Shown piece after piece: positions 43,998 to 53,377 of a stretch of DNA of 64,000 nucleotides (within the stretch, counting starts at the first letter, position 1; each line of letters opens with the position of its first letter). Below the pieces are notes generated by a model. The model did not search any database. It was not told the origin of the DNA and saw only the letters and a list, made by a program, of their open reading frames with translations. Location: contig NZ_CP150227.1 of NCBI RefSeq assembly GCF_037971845.1, positions 496,001-560,000 of the forward strand, read 5' to 3'. This DNA is from Paenibacillus sp. FSL R5-0766. GTDB lineage: Bacteria > Bacillota > Bacilli > Paenibacillales > Paenibacillaceae. The position numbers and the translations under genes were made by a program.

Positions 43998-46706
43998 TTG
44001 GATGTTAATAAAACGGAAACCCTGAAGCGCATTATTTCTGAGGGAAGTTCTTACCAATCACTGTTTTTTAATCATCCGGATGCCATTTATGTAATGGACA
44101 TCCATGGAAACTATATTGATGCTAATCCCTCGGTAGAGCGGATATCGGGGTATACACTGGATGACTTGATTCGTATGAATCAGAGTGAGATCTGTCCTCC
44201 GGACAGTGAAAATTCACGCAAAGAATATATTAAAGAGGTACTGGCTGGACGTTCAGTCAGTAATCCCATTACTTTTTATCATAAAGATGGTTCCCTGAAA
44301 CAGGCAGAGATAACGTATGTGCCTATCACAGAGAGTGATGAAATTGTTGGCATATACGGCATTGCCAAAGATGTTACCGATATCCTGAAAGTGCAACGTG
44401 AGCTTAAGGAGGCACAGGAGAAATATCAGGTGCTGGCTGACCATGCGCAAGATCTGATTACAACTTGTGCTAAGGATGGCGAGTTGTTATATGTCTCCCC
44501 TTCCGTGTACACCTTACTGGGTTATAAGCCGGAGGAAGTCATAGGAAAGTCCTTCAAGGATTATTGTTATCCAGGAGATTATCCGGACCCTATGGATCTT
44601 TCCAAGATCGGCAATGGCTGCAAGATGCGTGTATTGCACAAGAAGGGACATTATATCTGGATGGAGACATTGGCGAAACCTGTCGCTGGACAGCCTGGAA
44701 AGAGTGTCCAGATTGTAAGCATCAGCAGGGATATTACCCAGCATAAGGATGCGGACCGACGTCTTCGGGAAAGCCGTCAGCGATACAGATCGTTGTTCGA
44801 ACATAACCCGGCAGCTGTGTACTCATTGAATCTGGAAGGCGAATATAGTGCGGTGAACAGCAAGCTGGTCCAAATGCTGGATGTTCCACGCAATAAGCTT
44901 ATTGGCAAATCGTTTTTGTCCAATCTGGATAAATGTGAAGTTCAACACGGTCAAACGAACTTTGACAAGGTTAAGCAAGGCGATCCGCAATATTATGAGA
45001 CCCGAATCGTCAATTCAAGGGGTCGGAAGATTGAAGTGTCGGTTACAAATGTGCCCATTATTGTGGATAAAGAAGTGGTAGGTGTCTATGGAATCGTGTC
45101 CGATATTACCGAGCGCAAGGAATATACGGAACGGATTCAGGAGCTTAGCAAGCAACATGAGCTGATCCTCAACACGGTTACGGAAGGAATATATGGTTTG
45201 GATGCGGATGGCATCACCATGTTTATGAATCCTGCAGCAGCTTCGATGTTCGGTTATGAGGCGAAAGAATTCATTGGCAAAAACTCACATCCCATCATCC
45301 ATCACACCCGTGCAGACGGAAGTCATTTGCCACAAGAAGAGTGTCCGATCCACATGACTGTGTTGGATGGACAGAGACGTTCAATCAAGGAAGATATATT
45401 CTGGCGTAAAGATGGCAGCAGCTTTCTGGTGCAGTATCAGGTAACGCCGATTATTGAACAGGGACAGATTCAGGGCGCGGTGGTTGTGTTTAATGATGTG
45501 ACTGGCGAACGTGAAATTGTACGTGCTAAAGAAACAGCTGAGCTGGCAGCTCAGGCCAAGTCAGAATTTCTGTCGATGGTTAGCCATGAGATCCGTACAC
45601 CGATGAACGGGATCGTGGGGATGACAGAATTGTTGATCGGTACCGATTTATCGGAAGAACAGCGTGAATATGCCGAGATTATTCGAGACAGCGGTGATGC
45701 TTTGCTGAACATCCTTAATGATATTTTGGACTTCAGTAAGCTGGAGTCCGGAAAAATGGCACTGGCTTATGAACCATTTGCATTACGCAAGATGCTGGAA
45801 CAGGTCGCCGAACTGTTTAAACCGCGTGCAGATGAGAAACATCTGGAGATCAGATATCGCCTCAATCCGAGCATCCCTGAGTTCATGGTCGGTGACGCCA
45901 TACGTATCCGGCAGATTCTGGTGAACTTGGTTGGCAATGCGCTCAAGTTCACAGATCAGGGAAGCATTGATGTTAACGTGGATATTATCAAGGGCAGAAA
46001 GCCTGAAGACAGCGTTCTTGATTTTGCGGTGCAAGACACGGGAATTGGTATCCCCGCTGACAAGCTGGATCAGTTGTTTCAGTCCTTCTCTCAACTACAT
46101 CCGGTGATTAACCGGAAGTATGGTGGTACCGGATTGGGACTGGTCATCTCCAAGCGGCTCGTGGAGATCATGGGAGGCAGTATCAGTGTCGAAAGTATAG
46201 AAGGGGAAGGCTCAACCTTCCGGTTTGCTGTTCCTGCGGCGAGTGTAGATGCTTCAGCAGAACAGACAGCAAGTCAGTTCCATCATGATCGTACACGTCA
46301 GAGTGATAAGGTCGCCATGCGTATTCTGGTGGCGGAGGATCATCCGGTGAACCGGAAGATTTTGCGAGAATATCTGGAGAAGCTCGGATACCAGGCAGAT
46401 GTGTGTACTAATGGTGTGGAGGCAATTGATGCCATCTCTCAGAATGCTTATGATATTGTCTTGATGGATATTCATATGCCTGTGATGGATGGACTAAAGG
46501 CGACAGACCTGTTACACCGCTTAATTCCACAAGATCGCATACCTCCAATCATCGCAGTTACAGGCAATGCCAAACGGGAAGATAAGGAAGCTTGTCTGGA
46601 GATTGGTATGCGTGATTTTATTAGCAAACCGGTTATGCTGAGTGAGTTGAAGCGGGTGTTACAGCAATGGGGGCCAAGGGACGAACCTCAACTTGCACCG
46701 AATTGA
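43998..46706 (+). CDS. Hybrid sensor histidine kinase with four PAS domains and a receiver
   Basis: Soluble hybrid kinase of 902 residues with no membrane helix. Four PAS/PAC units in order (about 15-135, 140-255, 262-370, 382-500): HPDAIYVMDIHGNYIDANPS, DHAQDLITTCAKDGELLYVS, HNPAAVYSLNLEGEYSAVNS and NTVTEGIYGLDADGITMFMN. Then HisKA with phospho-His in MVSHEIRTPMNGIVGM (about 530), HATPase (LVNLVGNALKFTDQG, DTGIGIPADKL, GTGLGLVISKRL) and a C-terminal receiver with phospho-Asp in DIVLMDIHMPVMDG (about 823). The start is TTG after AGAGGGG. No separate output regulator is adjacent. It probably senses an intracellular redox, light or metabolite signal; the ligand is unknown. Confidence 0.94.
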   Translation: MDVNKTETLKRIISEGSSYQSLFFNHPDAIYVMDIHGNYIDANPSVERISGYTLDDLIRMNQSEICPPDSENSRKEYIKEVLAGRSVSNPITFYHKDGSLKQAEITYVPITESDEIVGIYGIAKDVTDILKVQRELKEAQEKYQVLADHAQDLITTCAKDGELLYVSPSVYTLLGYKPEEVIGKSFKDYCYPGDYPDPMDLSKIGNGCKMRVLHKKGHYIWMETLAKPVAGQPGKSVQIVSISRDITQHKDADRRLRESRQRYRSLFEHNPAAVYSLNLEGEYSAVNSKLVQMLDVPRNKLIGKSFLSNLDKCEVQHGQTNFDKVKQGDPQYYETRIVNSRGRKIEVSVTNVPIIVDKEVVGVYGIVSDITERKEYTERIQELSKQHELILNTVTEGIYGLDADGITMFMNPAAASMFGYEAKEFIGKNSHPIIHHTRADGSHLPQEECPIHMTVLDGQRRSIKEDIFWRKDGSSFLVQYQVTPIIEQGQIQGAVVVFNDVTGEREIVRAKETAELAAQAKSEFLSMVSHEIRTPMNGIVGMTELLIGTDLSEEQREYAEIIRDSGDALLNILNDILDFSKLESGKMALAYEPFALRKMLEQVAELFKPRADEKHLEIRYRLNPSIPEFMVGDAIRIRQILVNLVGNALKFTDQGSIDVNVDIIKGRKPEDSVLDFAVQDTGIGIPADKLDQLFQSFSQLHPVINRKYGGTGLGLVISKRLVEIMGGSISVESIEGEGSTFRFAVPAASVDASAEQTASQFHHDRTRQSDKVAMRILVAEDHPVNRKILREYLEKLGYQADVCTNGVEAIDAISQNAYDIVLMDIHMPVMDGLKATDLLHRLIPQDRIPPIIAVTGNAKREDKEACLEIGMRDFISKPVMLSELKRVLQQWGPRDEPQLAPN

Positions 46707-46731
46707 ACAACTACTCGATTGTGAAAATAAT

Positions 46732-46790
46732 AAACGCAAACATGCCAATAAGACTCCTCGCATGGAGTGTTATTGGCATGTTTGCGTTGG
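46732..46790. terminator. Long hairpin terminator between the hybrid kinase and ldh
   Basis: A perfect 19-bp stem (AACGCAAACATGCCAATAA / TTATTGGCATGTTTGCGTT) with a loop that itself folds (ACTCC/GGAGT). It serves the converging genes; the T run is weak on both strands. Confidence 0.75.
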
Positions 46791-46843
46791 CAGGCTTTTG
46801 AAGTTGAGCCTAAGCATACAGCGTGGAGTTGTACACGAATGGC

Positions 46844-47797
46844 TTATACCAATGTCAGGCGATTAATGTTACCAGATAAGATTTCACAGGAATTGTTGAA
46901 TTTCTCACGTTCTGTTGCATCCAGATTCAATTCGATAATCTCTTGAATACCATTGCCACCGATGATTGCAGGAACACCGACGCAAACGTTGTGTTGCTCG
47001 TACTCTCCGTCCAGAATAGCCGATACGGCGATGATCTTGTGTTCGTCATTGAGGATGGAACGAGTGATGTGCGCGAGGGCATTTCCGATTCCGAATTGGG
47101 TAGAACCTTTACGGGTAAAGATCTCCCAGCCGGCATCTTTCGTTTTGCGTGCGATATCGTCCAGATCCAGATGTTTGAAGCGCTCCTTGTGCTGATCCAT
47201 GATGTGCATAATTGGTTTGCCACCGATGGTCACATGCGACCAGGCCACGAACTGGGATTCTCCATGCTCCCCGAGAGCATAACCGTGCACACTGCGTGGA
47301 TCGATGGAGAAGACTTCAGACAGTAGTGTTTTGAGCCTTGAAGAGTCAATGGACGTTCCTGTGCCGATGACATGCTCCCTCGGAAGACCAGATAATTTCC
47401 ATACCATATAAGTTACTATGTCAACCGGATTGGCAGCGACGACAAAAATCCCGTTAAATCCACTGTTCATGATCGGGACCACGATGTCTTTGGTAATCGA
47501 TTCCGCTTCCTCCAGAATATCCAGCCGTGTCTGTCCTGGCTTGGGATTCGCCCCGGCAGTTAAGACAATAACATCCATATTGCCACAATCGGCATACGTG
47601 CCTGCATATACCTTGGTGCGGTTATGTGTGAAGTCCATACAATGGGAAAAATCCAGTGCCTGTGCTACAGCACGGTCATACGTCCGGTCCACCATCATAA
47701 TTTCCCTGCATATCGATTGATTAATCATGGAATACGCACAACTCGAACCGACAAGACCCGCCCCGATCACCGCTACTTTGCCTGATTTGCCTAACAC
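46844..47797 (-). CDS. ldh: L-lactate dehydrogenase
   Basis: Cytoplasmic NAD-dependent enzyme that reduces pyruvate to L-lactate in fermentation, 317 residues. The Rossmann motif is [17 protein letters not shown] (about 8-24). The [21 protein letters not shown] stretch contains the mobile-loop Arg, [16 protein letters not shown] follows, and catalytic His is in [15 protein letters not shown] (GEHGD in most homologues; Glu here). Start is GTG 47797 with GGGGG ahead. Neither an obvious Rex site nor a lactate permease gene is next to it. Confidence 0.95.
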   Translation of the reverse strand: MLGKSGKVAVIGAGLVGSSCAYSMINQSICREIMMVDRTYDRAVAQALDFSHCMDFTHNRTKVYAGTYADCGNMDVIVLTAGANPKPGQTRLDILEEAESITKDIVVPIMNSGFNGIFVVAANPVDIVTYMVWKLSGLPREHVIGTGTSIDSSRLKTLLSEVFSIDPRSVHGYALGEHGESQFVAWSHVTIGGKPIMHIMDQHKERFKHLDLDDIARKTKDAGWEIFTRKGSTQFGIGNALAHITRSILNDEHKIIAVSAILDGEYEQHNVCVGVPAIIGGNGIQEIIELNLDATEREKFNNSCEILSGNINRLTLV

Positions 47798-48270
47798 TGC
47801 CGTTCAGCCCCCATTTAGATTGATATTTATCCGTTACTAATGCGTTCTATGTTAAGTATAGTCCTTCATTTTATGCTGGAATCCACTTCTACGTTACATA
47901 AGATAACACATGGAAAAGCTGTGCAGCAATGATATCCGCTATCGCGGGAGCGTATTGGAGTAACGGAGTTAACAAAATTGACATGAATAATTCATAATCA
48001 TAAGATTTGACGGCGTTTGCACCTGTGTCATTCGACATGACAGCATTCATGCTTGTTGTCGGATTGGGGGTTATTTGTGCGGATCATATACCTGACAAAA
48101 CTTCTTAGGAATCCGCAGAAACAGAACAAAACCGCCAAAGGGATCCGCTGAGGAGCTGACGAATACATACGGACAAGCAAAAGATAAGCATACTTGATCC
48201 ATGAGACAGGTTGCCCCGATCCGATGACGGTTCCAAAAAGGAACGCTGAAGCCATAATGTTTTTATCCAA
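47798..48270. other. Gene-free gap upstream of ldh
   Basis: No supported gene. It must hold the ldh promoter on the minus strand, but I see no Rex-type TTGTGA-N6-TCACAA site and no clear promoter pair. A short minus-strand reading frame at 48028-48270 lacks a ribosome binding site and is not credited. Confidence 0.4.
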
Positions 48271-48313
48271 GAATCCATTTCATAACTCACTAAAGGTATT
48301 ATGAAATGGATTC
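48271..48313. repeat. 15-bp perfect inverted repeat upstream of the MerR-like gene
   Basis: GAATCCATTTCATAA (48271-48285) and TTATGAAATGGATTC (48299-48313) flank a 13-base loop. It ends 32 bases before the start codon of a DNA-binding protein gene. It may be an operator for autoregulation or an mRNA leader hairpin. There is no T run, so it is not a terminator. Confidence 0.6.
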
Positions 48314-48345
48314 CCAAAAGACTTCATTCCGGGAGGGAATTAATC

Positions 48346-49029
48346 ATGATTGAAGAAGCAGGAGCAACGACGGAAACGGCCAAGAGCCTGGGCATAGGTG
48401 CCAGTACTCTTCGTAAATATGCGGCGGCACTGGAAGAACAGGGATACCGGTTCGAACGGTCCGCCAACAAATCCAGACTATTCAAGTCCGACGACATCGA
48501 GTGCATTGAACGCCTGATGACTGAACTCAGAGAGCATAATCTACCCCTGGCTGATGCTGTGGTGACTGTATTGGCTCCAGAAGTACCTGTAGCTGTAGTA
48601 GAAGTAGATGTCCCGGTGGTGGGAATTGAAGGTCTGTCAGAGACGGAATGTGCAGCGACAGTCATGTCATCTGTACTCCCTGAAGAACCTGAAATAATGG
48701 GTAATCTGAGATCCTATGAAGGTCTGGGGCAACTTGTAAGTGAGGTGACTTACGGTGCTGTGGAACAACAGCAGGATGATCGGGTACAGCTGCTGCAACA
48801 GCGGGTCGATGAACTGGAACTGACCCTTCAGCATCTGGCGGAGACACATATGGCGCTCCAGGAACAGATGGAGAAACAGCGCCTGTGGATGAATGAGAAG
48901 CTGGAAGAGGAGCGGGATCGTGAACTCGTAACCAATCTACGCAGTTTCCAGGGAAGAAAACGCAAACCAAAAGGAGTATCCCTGCGTATGTTGTTCGGGT
49001 TCCTGCCCAAGAAGCATAAGGAAGCTTGA
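48346..49029 (+). CDS. MerR-like HTH protein with coiled coil
   Basis: DNA-binding protein of 227 residues. The N-terminal MerR-type helix-turn-helix (TAKSLGIGASTLRKYAAALEEQGY, about 11-34) is followed by the wing FERSANKSRLFKSDDIE. The middle has an acidic, Val-rich linker. A coiled coil (about 147-200, QQRVDELELTLQHLAETHMALQEQM) and a basic tail (GRKRKPKGVSLRMLFGF) complete it. The layout recalls RacA-like or DUF3967 proteins; a chromosome-anchoring or regulatory role is possible. The start at 48346 follows GGGAGGG; the ATG at 48301 lies in the inverted repeat and is rejected. Confidence 0.75.
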   Translation: MIEEAGATTETAKSLGIGASTLRKYAAALEEQGYRFERSANKSRLFKSDDIECIERLMTELREHNLPLADAVVTVLAPEVPVAVVEVDVPVVGIEGLSETECAATVMSSVLPEEPEIMGNLRSYEGLGQLVSEVTYGAVEQQQDDRVQLLQQRVDELELTLQHLAETHMALQEQMEKQRLWMNEKLEEERDRELVTNLRSFQGRKRKPKGVSLRMLFGFLPKKHKEA

Positions 49030-49164
49030 ATGACAGGCTCTTGCTCATCGTGATTTTGCATTATGGGCCTGATATAATAAGCTCCATACAACATGAAGAC
49101 TGGCAACGGACTGCTCAGTATAGATAAAGACTGAGTGGGTCAGGAAGCTGGCGTGGGAGGATCT

Positions 49165-49986
49165 GTGGAGCTGCGACGAAGTTGGCAAAGATTGCTCGGA
49201 TTATGGATGGATCGTCCTCGGCGGGAAGGCATGACCATTGCTGAGCGTTATACAATACAGGAATTGCTGGGTATGGGGAGCTATGGGCTGACATACCTGT
49301 GTACAGATGACCAGAACGGCAGGGAAGTGGCGCTGAAGGAGTCCAAGCCTAGCAAGGGGAGACTCTCTGCGCACCTGTTGGAGCGGGAGGCGGACGTGAT
49401 GAGACGTCTGCATCATCCGGCGATCCCTGATCTATTGGATGTGTTCACATCCGGGAGACGAAGTTATATCGTTACCGAGTATATTCGTGGACAGACGCTG
49501 GAAGATTGCATATTTGAGCAAGGTCTTCAATATACGGAGCGGGAATGTCTGGAATTGGCAGGTCAACTGCTGGCTCCGGTGGCTCATGTGCATGAGCAGG
49601 GATATATTCATGGAGATGTGCGGATTCCCAATGTTATTTTACGTGAAGGGACGGTGCATCTGATTGACTTTGGCCTGGCGAGACGCTTGGGGGAGCCGTT
49701 GTTGCCGGAGCTAAAGCGACGTATGCGTGAAGTCCCTGAGCCTGAAGATGAACCGGCTACACCGGATCATGATTTGCAGGATATCGGCCACTTTCTTCTC
49801 TTTATGCTGTATTCGGCTTATGAGCCGGAGAAGGGCCGTGAACCCGCCAGCTGGCAGGAGGAACTTAAGCTTACGCCGGAATTGCACCAGATGTTGGAGC
49901 GACTCCTTGGACTCCGTCCAGGTTATGAGGGTGGGGCGACAGAGTTACAGGCTGAGATTGAGAAAGTGTTGCTGAGATTACAATGA
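49165..49986 (+). CDS. Eukaryotic-like Ser/Thr protein kinase, single-domain
   Basis: Soluble kinase of 273 residues, a bare catalytic domain with no membrane helix or PASTA repeats. Gly-rich loop LGMGSYGLTYLC (about 32-43), catalytic Lys in VALKESKP, catalytic loop YIHGDVRIPNVILRE (HGD in place of HRD) and metal site HLIDFGLARRLG. The activation segment is Pro/Glu-rich and short. The GTG at 49165 with GGGAGG four bases ahead is the best start; GTG 49135 is an alternative. It lies 135 bases after the MerR-like gene in the same direction, so that protein is a candidate substrate (inference). Confidence 0.85.
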   Translation: MELRRSWQRLLGLWMDRPRREGMTIAERYTIQELLGMGSYGLTYLCTDDQNGREVALKESKPSKGRLSAHLLEREADVMRRLHHPAIPDLLDVFTSGRRSYIVTEYIRGQTLEDCIFEQGLQYTERECLELAGQLLAPVAHVHEQGYIHGDVRIPNVILREGTVHLIDFGLARRLGEPLLPELKRRMREVPEPEDEPATPDHDLQDIGHFLLFMLYSAYEPEKGREPASWQEELKLTPELHQMLERLLGLRPGYEGGATELQAEIEKVLLRLQ

Positions 49987-50077
49987 AATAGCTCTGTAGG
50001 CGGACCTATACTAGTTATCCGTGACCTCTTCGTATGATACCTGTAGGGGTCTTTTTCTTTTTTGCTATATAGAAACA

Positions 50078-50130
50078 ATAAAGGGGTGTTCTGCTGGCCG
50101 TAAGTACGGCTGGCGAACACCCCTTTATTA
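50078..50130. terminator. Bidirectional terminator after the kinase gene
   Basis: AATAAAGGGGTGTTC pairs with GAACACCCCTTTATT around an inner GCCGTA/TACGGC helix. It separates the kinase from the converging small gene. Confidence 0.8.
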
Positions 50131-50201
50131 CATATTCATTTATTGTAGCGTCTAATAAGCTGGTGTGATCATTGCTCTTTAAAAGCAGTCGTGTTAGCAG
50201 T

Positions 50202-50411
50202 TTAGCTGGAGCTGTATTTTCTGCTTTTGTAATACCCGGAGCCACTGCGGCTGTCCCGGTATTTCACATCTGAAGAAGAATAGCGCTTGTAGGAACGCTT
50301 GCCTGAGGAACTGCTGTGACGTTTATATGAGCGCCTGTCCGAGGAGCTGTAACGTTTGCGGTGAGATGAAGATTTGGAATCGAGAAGTTTGCCGATAATC
50401 TTTTTGAACAT
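50202..50411 (-). CDS. Small Ser/Lys/Arg/Tyr-rich protein of unknown function
   Basis: A 69-residue, strongly basic, low-complexity protein. MFKKIIGKLLDSKSSSHRKR leads into repeats of KRYSSSD / KRHSSSSGKRSYKRYSSSD and a Tyr/Ser/Gly tail. AAAGGGTG lies eight bases before the ATG. Low-complexity basic Ser/Tyr proteins of this kind occur as small spore or nucleic-acid-associated proteins, but I do not recognise a family. It is probably real because it has a good ribosome site and a terminator at its end. Confidence 0.6.
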   Translation of the reverse strand: MFKKIIGKLLDSKSSSHRKRYSSSDRRSYKRHSSSSGKRSYKRYSSSDVKYRDSRSGSGYYKSRKYSSS

Positions 50412-50618
50412 GAGCTTTCACCCTTTCGACTTCAACTGTTTTAAGCATATACGTGGCTAGATCGGAAGGAGTTTCGATTTTTTCATGGATAATTGTATTC
50501 ATTGGACAGGAGCTTGGCGTATAATAGGATGTTGCTGATTGCACGGAATTTTTTATTTTGAGTGTTTAGCGTTACAATAGAGGACAGGATAAGATTTTAA
50601 CGGACAGGAGTAGTTATT

Positions 50619-51365
50619 ATGATTACATTGAAGACCAAAGAACAGATTGAATATATGAAAAAAGCCGGAGAAATTCTCGCCGCATGCCATAGAGAAATTG
50701 CAAAGATGATTCGTCCAGGCATTACGACACAGGAGATCGACCAGTTTGCTGAAGCTTTTATGAAGAAAAATGGCGCTACGCCGGAACAAAAGGGATATAA
50801 CGGATACCAATATGCGACATGTGCGTCGGTTAATGATGTGATCTGTCACGGGTTTCCGGGAAAATATGCACTGAAAGACGGCGATATCGTTACAATCGAC
50901 ATGGTGGTTAATCTAAATGGCTGGCTGGCGGATTCGGCTTGGTCATATGCCGTAGGTGAAGTGACTCCGGAAGCACAACATCTGCTGGATGTAACCAAAA
51001 ACTCTCTGTACAAAGGCATTGAACTTGCCGTGGTGGGCAACCGGATCGGAGATATCTCCAATGCGATTCAAGTGTATGCAGAAGGTGAGGGCCTATCGGT
51101 GGTGCGTGAGTTTATCGGACACGGCATTGGTGAGAAGATGCATGAGGAACCACAAGTCCCTCACTACGGTCCGCCTCATCGGGGTCCGCGTCTCAAGGAA
51201 GGTATGGTTATTACGATCGAACCGATGCTGAATATTGGTACGTTCCGAAGTAAGCTGGATTCAGATGGATGGACTGCTCGTACTATGGATGGAAGTCTGT
51301 CTGCCCAGTATGAACATACGATTGCGATTACGGCGGATGGTCCAGTGATTTTGACAGCACAATAA
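50619..51365 (+). CDS. map: Type I methionine aminopeptidase (second copy type)
   Basis: Metallopeptidase removing N-terminal methionine, 248 residues. Metal ligands fall in TIDMVVNLNGWLADSAWSYAVG (two Asp), EFIGHGIGEKMHEEP (His), ITIEPMLNIG (Glu) and YEHTIAI (Glu). The SAWSY segment and the stand-alone location resemble B. subtilis YflG, a second MetAP, not the ribosomal-operon enzyme. GGACAGGAG precedes the start. Monocistronic. Confidence 0.93.
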   Translation: MITLKTKEQIEYMKKAGEILAACHREIAKMIRPGITTQEIDQFAEAFMKKNGATPEQKGYNGYQYATCASVNDVICHGFPGKYALKDGDIVTIDMVVNLNGWLADSAWSYAVGEVTPEAQHLLDVTKNSLYKGIELAVVGNRIGDISNAIQVYAEGEGLSVVREFIGHGIGEKMHEEPQVPHYGPPHRGPRLKEGMVITIEPMLNIGTFRSKLDSDGWTARTMDGSLSAQYEHTIAITADGPVILTAQ

Positions 51366-51403
51366 TAGCCAAAAGCAGCTACAATGTGACGATATTTGCA
51401 TAT

Positions 51404-51436
51404 TTCAAGGCGGCGCACGTTTGTGATCCGCCTGTT
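51404..51436 (+). terminator. Weak terminator after map
   Basis: AGGCGG and CCGCCT form a six-pair stem around a 14-base loop, followed by GTTTCGGTTT, a broken T run. Confidence 0.35.
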
Positions 51437-51539
51437 TCGGTTTAAACTATTAAGAAGTGATAACACAGAGCCAGTGGTAAGTGATCTCAGCTGACAAGGG
51501 TTAACCTTGCGTCCACTTGGCAACAAGGAGGTAATTTTG

Positions 51540-52553
51540 GTGTCTTTAAATAAACAAATCGTACTTGCGTCTCGTCCCGAAGGTGCCCCTTCCAGAGAGA
51601 ATTTTAACTTCATTGATGCACCTCTTCCTGAACCGGAAGCTGGGCAAGTTCTGGTACGTACACTATATTTGTCGGTCGATCCGTATATGCGGGGCCGCAT
51701 GAAAGATACAAAATCCTATGCTGCACCGTACGCGTTAAATGAAGTGATCAAGGGTGGAGCCATTGGACAGGTTGTGGAATCTTCGGAACCCAATCTGCGC
51801 AAAGGAGATCTCGTATCCGGTATGTGGGGCTGGCAGCAATATGCCGCAGTGAATACGGCTGATCTGTCGCTGATTGATACGGAAGAAGCACCAATCACGG
51901 CTTACCTGGGTGCGCTGGGCCTGACGGGTCTGACGGCTTATTTTGGTATGGAGGACATCGGCAAACCGAAGGACGGCGAAACAGTCGTTGTATCGGGAGC
52001 AGCCGGAGCGGTAGGCATGATTGCAGGTCAGATTGGTAAAATTGTAGGAGCACGCGTGGTTGGTATTGCAGGCTCTGATGAGAAATGCGCTTATTTGAAA
52101 GAAAAGCTGGGCTTCGACGTGGTGTTGAATTACAAGAAGGAACAGGATATGTCAGCGGCCATTGAACGGGCTTGCCCGGATGGCGTAGATGTCTACTTTG
52201 ACAATGTGGGCGGTGACATCTCGGATGCAGTCTTGCGCCACATCAATCGGAATGCACGTATTCCGTTATGCGGTCAGATCTCGTCCTATAATCTGGAGAA
52301 ACCGGATATCGGGATGCGGCCACAGACGTTGCTGTTAACAAATACAGCATTAATGAAAGGTTTCCTGCTGGGTGACTATACGAAATCCTTCAAAGAAGGC
52401 CGTGCCAAGTTGGCGAAATGGATCAAGGAAGGTCATATCCAGTATGAAGAAAACATTGTGGACGGGTTCGAACAGACGCCGGAAGCATTCATGGGCCTCT
52501 TCTCGGGAGATAATCTGGGCAAGCAACTGGTTAAGGTTGCAGATCCTGAATAG
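51540..52553 (+). CDS. NADP-dependent MDR-family oxidoreductase
   Basis: Zinc-free medium-chain dehydrogenase/reductase of 337 residues, close to B. subtilis YfmJ and leukotriene-B4 dehydrogenases that reduce alpha,beta-unsaturated ketones and aldehydes. It has YLSVDPYMRGRM (about 41-52), GALGLTGLTAYFG, the nucleotide motif VVSGAAGAVGMIAGQIGK, DVYFDNVGG and the ending GKQLVKV. The GTG at 51540 with AAGGAGG eight bases ahead is the start; the TTG at 51507 is rejected. A strong terminator follows. Confidence 0.92.
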   Translation: MSLNKQIVLASRPEGAPSRENFNFIDAPLPEPEAGQVLVRTLYLSVDPYMRGRMKDTKSYAAPYALNEVIKGGAIGQVVESSEPNLRKGDLVSGMWGWQQYAAVNTADLSLIDTEEAPITAYLGALGLTGLTAYFGMEDIGKPKDGETVVVSGAAGAVGMIAGQIGKIVGARVVGIAGSDEKCAYLKEKLGFDVVLNYKKEQDMSAAIERACPDGVDVYFDNVGGDISDAVLRHINRNARIPLCGQISSYNLEKPDIGMRPQTLLLTNTALMKGFLLGDYTKSFKEGRAKLAKWIKEGHIQYEENIVDGFEQTPEAFMGLFSGDNLGKQLVKVADPE

Positions 52554-52590
52554 ATATCGAATGGTTTACATGTACAAATTAGGTTGAAAA

Positions 52591-52642
52591 CGAAAAGACA
52601 CGTTCTGCACACCGAGGGTGCAGCAGAACGTGTCTTTTTTAT
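52591..52642 (+). terminator. Terminator after the MDR oxidoreductase gene
   Basis: AAAAGACACGTTCTGC (52593-52608) pairs with GCAGAACGTGTCTTTT (52623-52638), followed by T; A runs on the other side also allow minus-strand use by ccdC. Confidence 0.9.
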
Positions 52643-52674
52643 CTGTAAATCTGTGCGTGGTCTGCGTATGATGA

Positions 52675-53160
52675 CTAGTGTTCGGCGACCAGCACTTCTT
52701 TGTAGTGTTTGTACATATATACACGCCAGCGTACAATCATGCCAAAAGCCAGCAGGAAGAACAATCCGCCCGTTTGCGGAATACTTACATATCGCTGGAT
52801 GACTTCATGCAGGATCAAGCGTACGGCCAACAGTCCAAGCAAGATAAAAGCAAAGCTGCGAGAACGTGTGGCAAAAATTTCTTCACCTACTCGTTCAAAC
52901 CGTGTACTGCGAATGAGGGGATAGGAGAAAAGGAACCAGCCCACCAGAAACGCAATGAATGCCCAGAGTAGAGGAACATGAGTTGCCGGTACAACAAACA
53001 TGAGAAATCCTGTGCTCATGCCGAGCGGAGGAATAAGGATTTTGCGAATGGTCACCGGTCTGTGACTGGCTTTCATGCGGATGAAGATGGCAAGCAGTGC
53101 CATGACGAGCATGCCCACGGTTGCTCCGATTTGCAGGTAGTACGGACTGATTTGAGCCAC
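52675..53160 (-). CDS. ccdC: CcdC family membrane protein
   Basis: Membrane protein of 161 residues with four or five helices, matching the CcdC family (DUF1453) named after B. subtilis CcdC of the cytochrome c maturation region. The helices read IGATVGMLVMALLAIFI, LLWAFIAFLVGWFLFSYPLI and SFAFILLGLLAVRLIL, with the loop RSTRFERVGEEIFATRSRSF. The start is GTG 53160 (MAQISPYYLQ) with GGGAG ahead; the longer frame to 53304 is not needed. Its role in cytochrome maturation is not proven even in B. subtilis. Confidence 0.85.
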   Translation of the reverse strand: MAQISPYYLQIGATVGMLVMALLAIFIRMKASHRPVTIRKILIPPLGMSTGFLMFVVPATHVPLLWAFIAFLVGWFLFSYPLIRSTRFERVGEEIFATRSRSFAFILLGLLAVRLILHEVIQRYVSIPQTGGLFFLLAFGMIVRWRVYMYKHYKEVLVAEH

Positions 53161-53377
53161 GTAGAACTCCCTCTTTCTGGAATAATATGTTATCCGGTGA
53201 TCCGGAACCCAGTACGAATTGCCGGAATTTTCAGTTCCTATTATATCACAAACGCAGAAAGCCGATAGAAAGCTTAGTGTATCATATACCCGATATGTAT
53301 TCACAGGGTGTATTTGAAAATTTTGTATTATTGTGCCCGTTGTAAGGCCGTTTATTCGATTAAGGGGAAATCATGCA

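Noticed and set aside
48028..48270. 80-codon minus-strand frame upstream of the MerR-like gene
   Set aside because: No ribosome binding site, no family resemblance, and a composition not typical of a gene.
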